19,720 nt of DNA from an uncultured Oscillibacter sp. (GTDB lineage Bacteria; Bacillota; Clostridia; Oscillospirales; Oscillospiraceae): positions 1 to 19,720 of the forward strand of contig CAJUMX010000027.1 of the NCBI GenBank assembly GCA_910587705.1, written 5' to 3'. Shown piece by piece: positions 1 to 7,596 of the stretch. Position numbers and translations under genes: made by a program. The first letter of the stretch is position 1. The number at the start of each line of letters is the position of its first letter. The notes beneath the pieces were generated by a model that saw nothing but the letters and a program-made list of their open reading frames with translations, was not told the origin of the DNA and ran no database searches.

Positions 1-1475
1 GGCTGTCCTTGGCGGGCTTCCTCCTTTCCCTGTCCATGCTGATTTCCGAGGCTCTGCTTCTTCACGGGGCAGGCGTCCAGCGGTTTGACAGCATGTATCT
101 CTGCTTCCCCTTTCTGATGGTGTGTCTGTTCTCTCTGCTCCTGCATTTTAACCAGGGAGAGCGGCGGGAATTCCGGCATCTGACGACGCTGGTATACCTG
201 CTCCACCCCTGGTGCATTGTGCTGGTGAGGCGGGGTGCGGAGACCGTGGAGCTGACAGGGCTTCTGGTGGAAAACACCTTTGTCCACTTCCTGGCGGTGC
301 TGGCCCTTAGTCTTTTCCTGTCCCATTTGCTTCTGCTGGCCCCGCCGCCCCGGCCATATCCAAAGGCCCGGGCCTGGATCGAGCTGGACCGGGCCGCACT
401 GCGGCAGAACGTGGAGCACCTACGGTCCCTGCTGCCAGAGGGCTGCGCCCTGATGCCCGCCGTCAAGGCCAACGCCTATGGTCACGGAGCGGTGCTGATC
501 GCGAGGGAATTGGGCCGCTTGGGTATTCGGGCCTTCTGTGTAGCCACAGCGGAAGAGGGGGCGGAACTCCGGCGGCACGGCATCCGGGGCGATATCCTGG
601 TCTTAGGGTACACCCACCCAGGGCAATTTCCTCTCCTGCGGAGATACCGCCTGACACAAACAGTGATTGATACGAACCACGCCCGGCTGCTAAACGCTTC
701 TGGAAAAAGGCTGAAGGTCCATTTGAAAATCGACACAGGGATGCACAGGCTTGGAATTCCCGCAGCGCAAACGGAGGAAATCGCCCGTATATTTCAATTG
801 AAGAACTTGCAGATCGAAGGAATCTTTACACACCTGTGCGCCGATGAACGAAGAAGCGGAGAGGACGAGGCATATACCCTGCTCCAAGCGGCGGCCTTTT
901 ACAAGGTCCTTAGCGACTTAGAGAAGCAGGGCCTTTCCTACGGCAAAGCCCATCTGCTGTCCAGCTATGGGCTGCTGAACTACCCGGAGCTTGGGGGCGC
1001 TTATGCCAGAGTGGGAATTGCCCTCTACGGTGTGCTGAGCAGCCGTGAAGGTCTGGAAGGCTGTCCCCTTGCTCTGCGCCCAGTCCTGTCCTTGAAGGTC
1101 CGGGTTGCGTCGGTAAAAAAACTCCGCAAGGGAGAGCACGCAGGCTATGGTCTTGGGTATACGGCGGCATGCGACAAGCGGATTGCCCTTTTGTCCATCG
1201 GATACGCGGACGGCTTTCCACGCGCCCTGTCCTGCGGAAGGGGAAAGGTTTTGATCAACGGCGTGGAGGCCCCTGTTATTGGCCGTGTCTGCATGGACCA
1301 GACATTGGTGGATGTGACGGACGCTTCGGATGTGAAAAGCGGAGATACCGCAGTTGTCATCGGCGTGTCTGGGCAAAGGGAAATCAGCGCCTATGATTGG
1401 TCGGAAGCAGGCGAAACGATTACAAATGAGGTATTGAGCCGCTTGAGTACGCGCCTGCGCAGAACAACGCACTAA
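1..1475 (+). CDS. vanT: VanT-type membrane-bound serine/alanine racemase (5' end outside window)
   Basis: PLP-dependent racemase fused to a membrane domain; VanT proteins supply D-serine for D-Ala-D-Ser cell-wall precursors. The reading frame is open from the left edge (a TTG at 9 is internal), so the start lies outside. The visible N-terminal ~115 residues hold about four hydrophobic segments and a YLLHPW motif like the end of the acyltransferase-3-type domain of VanT. The rest is a complete alanine-racemase fold: PLP lysine in AVKANAYGHG (codon 465-467), catalytic tyrosine in AGYGLGY, then IGYADGF and GRVCMDQ. Near the C-terminus ETITNEV has Asn (codon 1425-1427) where alanine racemases have Tyr (ETINYEV), the replacement I recall for VanT serine racemases. 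Full-length VanT is about 700 residues; about 490 are visible. Ordinary alanine racemases lack the membrane domain. Substrate preference is inferred. Confidence 0.88.
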   Translation, partial: LSLAGFLLSLSMLISEALLLHGAGVQRFDSMYLCFPFLMVCLFSLLLHFNQGERREFRHLTTLVYLLHPWCIVLVRRGAETVELTGLLVENTFVHFLAVLALSLFLSHLLLLAPPPRPYPKARAWIELDRAALRQNVEHLRSLLPEGCALMPAVKANAYGHGAVLIARELGRLGIRAFCVATAEEGAELRRHGIRGDILVLGYTHPGQFPLLRRYRLTQTVIDTNHARLLNASGKRLKVHLKIDTGMHRLGIPAAQTEEIARIFQLKNLQIEGIFTHLCADERRSGEDEAYTLLQAAAFYKVLSDLEKQGLSYGKAHLLSSYGLLNYPELGGAYARVGIALYGVLSSREGLEGCPLALRPVLSLKVRVASVKKLRKGEHAGYGLGYTAACDKRIALLSIGYADGFPRALSCGRGKVLINGVEAPVIGRVCMDQTLVDVTDASDVKSGDTAVVIGVSGQREISAYDWSEAGETITNEVLSRLSTRLRRTTH

Positions 1476-1506
1476 TCGTACTTAATCGCGTTATCCTGTT
1501 TTTATA

Positions 1507-1538
1507 AAAGGACGCGGTCCACAATGACCGCGTCCTTT
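1507..1538. terminator. Bidirectional intrinsic terminator between vanT and pepD
   Basis: A perfect 13-bp stem (AAAGGACGCGGTC with GACCGCGTCCTTT) closes a six-base loop. It lies between two convergent genes. The minus-strand transcript runs into TTTTATAAAAAC after the stem, the plus-strand one only into TTTCAAGCC, so it fits pepD a little better but probably serves both. Confidence 0.85.
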
Positions 1539-1564
1539 CAAGCCTGTCTCCTTCAAAGCGCCTC

Positions 1565-3025
1565 TTATCCCCGGACACCGCTCTCCCGCTTCAAGAGCTC
1601 TCGGGTCACCTCGTATACCCGCTGGGTAGAGGGCACATTCAGCCGCTCCTTGACGGAATGGACATCGTGGAGCTCCGGGCCGAAGGACACCGCGTCCAGC
1701 CCCGGCAGCTTCTCAATGAACAGCCCGCACTCCAGGCCGCCGTGGGTGGCCTCGATGGTCCCCTGCTTGCCGCACACGGCCTCATAGGCTGCCAAAATCT
1801 CCTCCCGCAGAGCGGAACTCCGGTCATACTGCCAGCCGGGGTAATTGCCCCGGAGCGTGAAGGAGCCCCCGCCCAGCTCCAGGATGGCTTTCAGCCGCTG
1901 GACCAGCATATCCTTTTGGGTGGCGATGCAGGAGCGGACGGAGATGCCGAAATAGAGCCCGTCCTCCTTCATCTCCATTACGCCCATGTTCAAGGAGGTC
2001 TGCACCAGGCCGGGGAAATCCACATTCATGGCCTGGACCCCCTGGGGCACCGCCAGCAGGGTGCGAAGGACGTTCGCCGTCGCCTCCGGGGCCAGCGCCC
2101 CGTCCAGAACGGTCTTTTCGCAGGTCAGCGTAATGCCGTCGTCACAGCCTGCGTACTCGTTTTTCAGCGCGCCGTCAAACACTTGGATAAACGTCTCGAA
2201 CTCCTCTGCCCGGTCTGCCGGGACGGCGACCTTGGCATGGTTCCGGGAACAGATCACGTTGTCGAACCTTCCGCCCCGCAGGTCCGCCAGCCGCAGGCCA
2301 GGAAGGCGCTCCATGGCGCTGTACAGCACCCGGCCCATAACCTGGTTGGCGGAGGCCCGACCCTTGTGAATCTCCGCGCCGGAGTGGCCTCCCAGAAGGC
2401 CCTCCAGGGAAATTTCGTAGCCTGTCTCCCCATTCAGCGGCGCTTTCACGCCTGGCAGGAAGCAGTCCACCCGCACGCCTCCGGCGCAGGAGACGGTGAA
2501 AACCCCCTCCTCTTCCGAGTCCAGGTTCACCAGCTTCCGTCCCTTCAAATCGGAGCAGTCCAGAGCGAAGGCTCCCTCCAGGCCCACTTCCTCGTCCACG
2601 GTGAACACCGCCTCCAAGGGGGGATGCGGCAGACTGTCGTCCGCCAGAATCGCCAGAATCATAGCCACCGCAATGCCGTTGTCCCCGCCCAGGGAGGTCC
2701 GGTCCGCCCATACCCACTCCCCGTCGGTGCGGAGGTCCAGGCCCTCCTTTGCCATGTCTTTGGCGCAGTCCTCTGTTTTGACGCATACCATGTCGATGTG
2801 GCCCTGGAGAATGACGGCGGGGGCATCCTCGCAGCCGGGGCTGGCATCCTTCCAAATCACCACATTGTTTGCCTCATCCTGCCGCCACCGCAGGCCCAGC
2901 TCCTTGGCAAAGCCCACGCAAAGGTCGCTGATTTGCTTGGTATTGCCGCTGCCATGGGGCACGGCGCAGAGCTTTTCAAAGTATTCGAATACCGCCTTGG
3001 GCTCCAGACCGGATAATACTGCCAT
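1565..3025 (-). CDS. pepD: Aminoacyl-histidine (Xaa-His) dipeptidase, cytosolic M20C peptidase
   Basis: Cytosolic di-zinc metallopeptidase that splits a broad range of dipeptides to recycle amino acids. The 486-residue length matches the family (E. coli PepD is about 485). Metal-site motifs appear in order: QGHIDMV (His76), GGDNG (Asp115), TVDEEVG (Glu145/146, catalytic base and ligand), NLDSEEEG (Asp169) and ELHDVHS near the C-terminus; THGGLECG also fits the family. The central lid domain lies between them, with GGHSGAEIHKGRAS at its start. ATG at 3025 is preceded by AAGGAGG about eight bases upstream. No convincing promoter is seen in the short gap to the ABC operon, and that gap holds the operon's terminator, so pepD may have a weak own promoter or depend on read-through. 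No signal peptide. Assignment is secure. Confidence 0.96.
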   Translation of the reverse strand: MAVLSGLEPKAVFEYFEKLCAVPHGSGNTKQISDLCVGFAKELGLRWRQDEANNVVIWKDASPGCEDAPAVILQGHIDMVCVKTEDCAKDMAKEGLDLRTDGEWVWADRTSLGGDNGIAVAMILAILADDSLPHPPLEAVFTVDEEVGLEGAFALDCSDLKGRKLVNLDSEEEGVFTVSCAGGVRVDCFLPGVKAPLNGETGYEISLEGLLGGHSGAEIHKGRASANQVMGRVLYSAMERLPGLRLADLRGGRFDNVICSRNHAKVAVPADRAEEFETFIQVFDGALKNEYAGCDDGITLTCEKTVLDGALAPEATANVLRTLLAVPQGVQAMNVDFPGLVQTSLNMGVMEMKEDGLYFGISVRSCIATQKDMLVQRLKAILELGGGSFTLRGNYPGWQYDRSSALREEILAAYEAVCGKQGTIEATHGGLECGLFIEKLPGLDAVSFGPELHDVHSVKERLNVPSTQRVYEVTRELLKRESGVRG

Positions 3026-3058
3026 CGAAAGTTCCTCCTTCTATTTTCTCAAATGAAA

Positions 3059-3085
3059 GACCGCCCCGCCTTTGGCGGGGCGGTC
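3059..3085 (-). terminator. Intrinsic terminator at the end of the ABC transporter operon
   Basis: A 12-bp GC-rich stem (GACCGCCCCGCC with GGCGGGGCGGTC) has a three-base loop. On the minus strand it is followed by TTTCATTTGAG, a modest U-tract. It lies 26 bases after the stop codon of the last operon gene and just ahead of the pepD ribosome site, so it should separate pepD from the operon. Confidence 0.8.
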
Positions 3086-3110
3086 CTATTGTTTCCCAAT
3101 ACCGCGGAAG

Positions 3111-3629
3111 TCAGACGTCGCCCAGGCCGTCCTCCAGGCCCAGTTCACCCTCTAGGCCCATATCGCCGCCAAGGCCGAACTCGTCGCCCTCGCCGGGAAC
3201 CCCCTCGTCGACGGGTTCTTCCGTCACGGCGGGGACAAATTCGGAGTACCAGGCCTCCTCCGGCAGTCCCGCCAGCAGGGCGGGCAGGTTTACCACGATA
3301 CCGTCCACGCTGTAGGGCAGCTTCAAGTCAATCTCGTGAATTTCAGACTCGCCGCCCTTCTCCCGGGTGACCTCCAGAATCATCTTGAAGTTCTGGCCGA
3401 TCCAAATGGACATGCCCCGGTCCCGCTTGGAGAGCTTGGCGACTTCCTCACCCTTGACCGTAACCACGACCTTCTCAAAGGCCTTATAGGTCTGGCCCTG
3501 ATAGTCCTCCAGGGTCTTGTTGTCGAAATAGACCGTGTGTCCCCGGCCAATGACCATCATAGCCGCGGCGACACCCACCAAGAGCAGCACCAGCAGGAGG
3601 GAAAAGAGGATTCTTCTTTTCGCTTTCAT
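3111..3629 (-). CDS. Small membrane-anchored protein of the ABC operon (possibly DUF6672-like)
   Basis: Function unknown. The 172-residue product has a short basic N-terminus, one hydrophobic segment at about residues 7-27 with no lipobox cysteine, then an extracytoplasmic domain of about 110 residues. The last ~25 residues are a low-complexity Gly/Asp/Glu/Leu tail (units like GLGGDMGLEGELGLEDGLG). It is the last gene of the operon and starts at ATG 3629, where its A overlaps the permease stop (TGATG); AAGGAGG lies seven bases upstream. A GTG at 3632 is possible but sits too close to that site. Tight coupling to the permease suggests an accessory subunit or assembly factor of the importer. 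I recall a domain of unknown function (DUF6672) in similar operons but cannot confirm it here. Confidence 0.8.
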   Translation of the reverse strand: MKAKRRILFSLLLVLLLVGVAAAMMVIGRGHTVYFDNKTLEDYQGQTYKAFEKVVVTVKGEEVAKLSKRDRGMSIWIGQNFKMILEVTREKGGESEIHEIDLKLPYSVDGIVVNLPALLAGLPEEAWYSEFVPAVTEEPVDEGVPGEGDEFGLGGDMGLEGELGLEDGLGDV

Positions 3630-4756
3630 CACGCATCCTCCTTCTTCGTCTGGGCCTCGGCCAGCTCCTGGCCCGCCTTGCTCCGCACCATGCGTTTCTT
3701 GGCCTCATACATAATCAGGGCCAAGGTAATAACACCGTAGGACAGGAACACGCGGAAGTACTCGCCCACCATGGAATCGCCGGTGATGAACGCGCCCGCG
3801 CCAGGGGCCACAATGAACATCAGATGGAAGAGAATCACGCCCAGGAAGGCGTTGCCGATACCGGCCTTTTCCACCGATGCGCCGCCCACCAGCAGCGCCG
3901 CGATGCAGAACATACCGATCTGGGCGTGTCCGGTGTAAGTGGGCAGGTTGCCGATATTCTGGAGATAGATCACCATGCCAAAGCCAGCGCAGACGGTGGA
4001 CATCACCACGGAGATGATGCGGGTCCTGTCCACGTTGATGCCCGCGGCCTTGGCCACCTCCAAATCCTGGCCCACGGCTCGCATGTCCTGCCCCAGCTTT
4101 GTGCGGCGGAACCAGACAATGAACAGGCACAGAAGCGCCACCAGAAGGAAGGTAAACACGGGAATCTTCACGCCCGCGACCCGGATGGCCAGCAGGTCAT
4201 CCAGGCACTGGCGCATGTTCAGCAGGCTCACGGTGTTTCGGATGCCATAGCCCCGGGGCAGCATGATGCTGGCATGCGCGATGGGGACAATGGCTCCCAT
4301 GATATACAGCACGATAAGCTGATACCAGCCGTTGATAAAGAAGTTGATAATATAGCTGGTGATCATCTCCCGACCCTTGGCCATATTTTGCAGCGTACCG
4401 CAGATAAAGCCCAGCAGGGCGGAGAAGGGAATGGACAGGATCATCGCCAGCACTACGCCGGGAATCCCCCAGATTTGCCAGTCCGCCACCAGGATGATAG
4501 CAATTTCCGCGCCCATGGCTCCCAGGGTCATGGCGAAGTTCAGTCCCATGCCCGCCATAATGGGGAACAGCAGACACAGCACCAAAAACAGGTTCCGGCC
4601 CATACGGGTGACGATCTCGTTTAGCAGATAGCTGGGGGAGAAGCCCGCCATGGGAATGAATACGGCGCAGATGATGATAAACATGATGGGCACGGCGTTG
4701 TTCTGCACCAGCTCCAAGGCCCGCTTTCCAGCGGGAAGGTTCGTTTTCCTGCTCAT
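3629..4756 (-). CDS. ABC transporter permease, BPD_transp_2 (sugar/nucleoside-type) family
   Basis: Inner-membrane channel subunit of the importer. The 375-residue protein has about nine or ten hydrophobic segments between residues 20 and 350. The loop FRRTKLGQDMRAVGQDLEVA followed by KAAGINVDRTR is the family's cytoplasmic coupling region, which docks onto the ATPase. LLVGGASVEKAGIGNAFLG, late in the protein, is a family hallmark that recurs in the next permease. Its ATG overlaps the upstream permease's stop by four bases (ATGA), and GGAGG lies seven bases upstream, so the two are translationally coupled. The C-terminal ~30 residues form a charged cytoplasmic tail. The family covers ribose, autoinducer-2 and nucleoside (BMP) importers, so the fold does not give the substrate. 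Confidence 0.93.
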   Translation of the reverse strand: MSRKTNLPAGKRALELVQNNAVPIMFIIICAVFIPMAGFSPSYLLNEIVTRMGRNLFLVLCLLFPIMAGMGLNFAMTLGAMGAEIAIILVADWQIWGIPGVVLAMILSIPFSALLGFICGTLQNMAKGREMITSYIINFFINGWYQLIVLYIMGAIVPIAHASIMLPRGYGIRNTVSLLNMRQCLDDLLAIRVAGVKIPVFTFLLVALLCLFIVWFRRTKLGQDMRAVGQDLEVAKAAGINVDRTRIISVVMSTVCAGFGMVIYLQNIGNLPTYTGHAQIGMFCIAALLVGGASVEKAGIGNAFLGVILFHLMFIVAPGAGAFITGDSMVGEYFRVFLSYGVITLALIMYEAKKRMVRSKAGQELAEAQTKKEDA

Positions 4757-5844
4757 TTCGCACCCTCCGCCTTTCTGGTCAGCGCATACAGGATCATGCC
4801 CTGAGAGACGATAATCCGAATGACCTCGCTCATGTCCATGTGGATTGCGGAGTTCATCACCGTGGGGGTCATGGTCACAATTCCCTGGAAGAGAATCGTT
4901 CCGATGATGACATTGGGAATACTGGCCTTGTTCACCGAGGCGCCTCCGATCAGGATGGCCGCCACCGTGGGCATGGTCAGATTGTTAGGGGCGTTGTACA
5001 ACTGGATGAAGCCGAAGCCCTGCTGGTACATCAAGATGCCCATGGCACCCAGCCAGGTGGACATGATGACAGAGAGCATCCGGGTCCGGTCCACATTGAT
5101 GCCCGCAGCCCGGGCAAAGGCGGCGTTGGAGCCCACCGCCGTCATGGCCGTGCCGGTTTTGGTATGGAGGAAAGCCCACATCAAGAAAGCCAGCAGCGCA
5201 AAGGCGATCAGGGACCCGGTGGGAATCTTGATCCGCTCCAGTGGGCCCAGGCTGATGTGCAGGGCAGCGGCGATTTTGGCAAAATCAATCTCCAAAAGTC
5301 TGGCTAGCGTCTGGTTGTAAAAGCCATCCAGGGAGATGGTGGGCCGCAGGCCGTTGCCCGAGAGGCCGTAGACCATGGTGGGGCTGCTATAGGGCAACAG
5401 AAGCCACATCATGCAGAAAAAAGACATGACGGAAAAACCCACATAGGTGGCAATCATCATCTCGCCACCCTTGATGCGGTTCAGGAGCAGTCCGTAGCCC
5501 CCGCCCAGGATCACTGCGAAGGGCGTGGCAATCAGCACCGCCATCACAAAGCTCATGGGGCCGGTAAAGCCCAGCTGGATGGACAGTGTGCCGCCCAACA
5601 GGCCGCAGATAATTGCCAGAGGCAAGCCGAAGTTCAGACCACAGCCCGCGTGGATCATGGGCACCATGGCCAGGACCAGCACCGCGTTCCAGCTAAAGCG
5701 GTTGATGATGTTGGTGATCTGAGTGGGCAGGTCGACCCCGACGAAGGGGGTCAGGATAAAGAGGACCAGCAAAAACCCGGAGATAATCAACCGGGGAAAG
5801 CCCATTTTTTTCAGCGCTTCCGGTAAGACAATTGCCGTTGACAT
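4753..5844 (-). CDS. ABC transporter permease, BPD_transp_2 family (second subunit)
   Basis: Second channel subunit, paralogous to the downstream permease and presumably forming a heterodimer with it. The 363-residue protein has about nine or ten membrane segments. It shares the coupling-loop pattern (TKTGTAMTAVGSNAAFARAAGINVDRTR) and the late motif LIGGASVNKASIPNVIIG, equivalent to the VGGASVEKAGIGN block of its partner. ATG at 5844 has AAGGAGGG seven bases upstream, and the ATPase stop codon TAA forms part of that ribosome site, so translation is tightly linked. The gene sits between the ATPase and the first permease, the usual order for BMP/sugar-type importers. Substrate unknown. Confidence 0.93.
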   Translation of the reverse strand: MSTAIVLPEALKKMGFPRLIISGFLLVLFILTPFVGVDLPTQITNIINRFSWNAVLVLAMVPMIHAGCGLNFGLPLAIICGLLGGTLSIQLGFTGPMSFVMAVLIATPFAVILGGGYGLLLNRIKGGEMMIATYVGFSVMSFFCMMWLLLPYSSPTMVYGLSGNGLRPTISLDGFYNQTLARLLEIDFAKIAAALHISLGPLERIKIPTGSLIAFALLAFLMWAFLHTKTGTAMTAVGSNAAFARAAGINVDRTRMLSVIMSTWLGAMGILMYQQGFGFIQLYNAPNNLTMPTVAAILIGGASVNKASIPNVIIGTILFQGIVTMTPTVMNSAIHMDMSEVIRIIVSQGMILYALTRKAEGAK

Positions 5845-5857
5845 ATCGTTTCCCTCC

Positions 5858-7447
5858 TTATACGACCTGGCTGACCATCAGCAGGCCGAACTCCTCAGAG
5901 GACGCTGCCGCAGGCAGGATGCCCGCCACCCGTCCGCCGGAGATGATGGCAATGCGGTCGCAGGTCTGCCGCAGCTCCTCCAGCTCGGAGGAAATCATGA
6001 CGACGGTGACGCCGCTCTCCCGGTTGAACTGTTTCAGCGCCTCCAGCACCAGGGCCTTGGCGCCCACGTCGATGCCCCGGGTGGGCTCGGATACAAAGAG
6101 GAACTTGGGCTCCAGGGCAAAGGCCTTGGCCAGGCACACCTTCTGCTGGTTGCCGCCGGAGAGCTCCTTGGCCTTCTGCTTGGAGCTGGTACACTTGATT
6201 TGCAGCTCGTCAATATATTTCTGGGTCACTTGATGAATGCCCTTTTCGTCCCGCCACTTGATAAAGCCGCCCAACAGCTTTTTCAGGAATTTCTCCTGAA
6301 TCTGCATGGCGGGGAACGCCACGTTCCACTCCAGGCTCTCGTCCAGCAGGAGACCCACCTCCCGCCGGTCCTCGGACACGAAAGCCAGGGAGGAATCCAG
6401 GCACTTCCGGGGGTTGTTCAGGGGAATCTCCTGGCCGTTGAACTCCACCTTGCCGCCAGCCTCGTAAAGGCCCATGACACCGTTGGGGATACCCAGCTTG
6501 CCCTGGCCCGCCAGACCGCCGATGCCTAAGATTTCGCCCTCCCGGATATCCAGGCTGACATCCCGCACCGTCTCGCCGGGCATGTCCACCCAAAGATTCT
6601 TGATCGACAAAATGGTCCGGCCTCCGTCATTGGTCCGGGCCTCGCCCACGGCGGCGCTCTGCACGTCCCGGCCCACCATCCATTTGGTGATGTCCTCTAC
6701 GCTGGTCTCCCGGGTGGGAACATCCCGAACCACATAGCCGTCCCGCATGACCACCACCTTGTCGCACACCGCCAGAATCTCATGGAGGCGATGGGTGATG
6801 AAGATAACGGAAATGCCCCGGGCGGCCATGCCCCGGATGGACTCCAGCAGGGCCTCTGCCTCCTTCTCCGTCAGCACGGCGGTGGGCTCGTCCAAAATAA
6901 GGAGCTTCAGCTGGTCCTTGCTCAGCTCCCGGGCGATTTCCGTGAACTGCTTGTGGCCCACGGGCATGTCGCTGATCACCATTTTGGCGTCGATGGCGAC
7001 GCCCATTTTTTCAATGGCGGCGGCGGAGCGCCGGTCCATCTCCTTATAATCCAGCGTGTTCAGCCGGTCGCCGAACACCTCTGAAACAATATTCTTTTTG
7101 CAGGGCTCCCGATTCAGGAGGATATTTTCCGTGGCGGTGAAGCCGGGGACCAGGGAGAACTCCTGATGCACCATGCCAATGCCCGCCTCCAGCGCGTCGA
7201 AAGGAGTGTTGAATTCCACTTTTTTGCCGTCAATCAGGATATCGCCGCTATAGCCGCCGGTCTCCCGGATGACGTCCATGCCGAATAGGATTTTCATTAA
7301 GGTGCTCTTGCCCGCGCCGTTCTCGCCGCACAGGCCCAAGACTTCGCCCTCACCCAAAGTAAAATTGATATCGGTCAAAACCTGGTTGCCGAAGAAGTCC
7401 TTTTTGATATTCTGCATTTGCAGAAGGGGGTTCACGTTGTTTGTCAT
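5858..7447 (-). CDS. Sugar/nucleoside-type ABC importer ATPase with two nucleotide-binding domains
   Basis: Cytoplasmic energy subunit, 529 residues, with two ABC domains in one chain as in RbsA/MglA. Domain 1 (about 8-245): Walker A GENGAGKST (41-49), Q-loop HQEF, a degenerate signature MPVGHKQ, Walker B LLILDEPTAVL. Domain 2 (about 275-520): SEDRREVGLLL Q-loop region, canonical signature LSGGNQQK, but Walker A is GLAGQGKLG (Lys317 then Leu instead of Ser/Thr) and Walker B reads FLFVSEPTRGID, with Ser453 in place of the magnesium-binding Asp while catalytic Glu454 is kept. The two sites are therefore unequal. ATG at 7447 has only a weak ribosome site (GGGTGG). A 149-base gap holding a strong hairpin separates it from the binding-protein gene, so it may be made at a lower level. 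Confidence 0.95.
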   Translation of the reverse strand: MTNNVNPLLQMQNIKKDFFGNQVLTDINFTLGEGEVLGLCGENGAGKSTLMKILFGMDVIRETGGYSGDILIDGKKVEFNTPFDALEAGIGMVHQEFSLVPGFTATENILLNREPCKKNIVSEVFGDRLNTLDYKEMDRRSAAAIEKMGVAIDAKMVISDMPVGHKQFTEIARELSKDQLKLLILDEPTAVLTEKEAEALLESIRGMAARGISVIFITHRLHEILAVCDKVVVMRDGYVVRDVPTRETSVEDITKWMVGRDVQSAAVGEARTNDGGRTILSIKNLWVDMPGETVRDVSLDIREGEILGIGGLAGQGKLGIPNGVMGLYEAGGKVEFNGQEIPLNNPRKCLDSSLAFVSEDRREVGLLLDESLEWNVAFPAMQIQEKFLKKLLGGFIKWRDEKGIHQVTQKYIDELQIKCTSSKQKAKELSGGNQQKVCLAKAFALEPKFLFVSEPTRGIDVGAKALVLEALKQFNRESGVTVVMISSELEELRQTCDRIAIISGGRVAGILPAAASSEEFGLLMVSQVV

Positions 7448-7540
7448 ACATCCACCCTATCTCATTTGTTCAGTGCGCTCTGCCCGAAAGGCCGGGCGCT
7501 CAGGCGGGGACCTTTGCCGCCTGCCGTGGGGTCAAAGCCA

Positions 7541-7574
7541 GCGCGGGGAGGAGGACAGGTCCTCCTCCCCGTGC
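7541..7574 (-). terminator. Strong intercistronic hairpin, probable partial terminator or mRNA-stabilising structure
   Basis: Between the binding-protein gene and the ATPase gene, CGGGGAGGAGGAC pairs with GTCCTCCTCCCCG (7544-7556 with 7559-7571). Three more outer pairs bring it to 34 bases overall; the tip would open to a CAGG-type loop. The minus-strand sequence after it (TGGCTTTGACC) has only a poor U-tract, so full termination is unlikely. Such structures between a binding-protein gene and its transporter genes commonly keep the first message abundant. Two smaller GC stems, near 7482-7497 and 7503-7524, follow before the ATPase start. Confidence 0.6.
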
Positions 7575-7596
7575 GGCAGACAATTCTAAACTTGGA

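Noticed and set aside
1658..3016. 452-codon plus-strand frame opposite pepD
   Set aside because: It runs almost the full length of pepD, whose metal-site motifs and length are unambiguous. The antisense product is rich in His, Gln and Gly and resembles no family.
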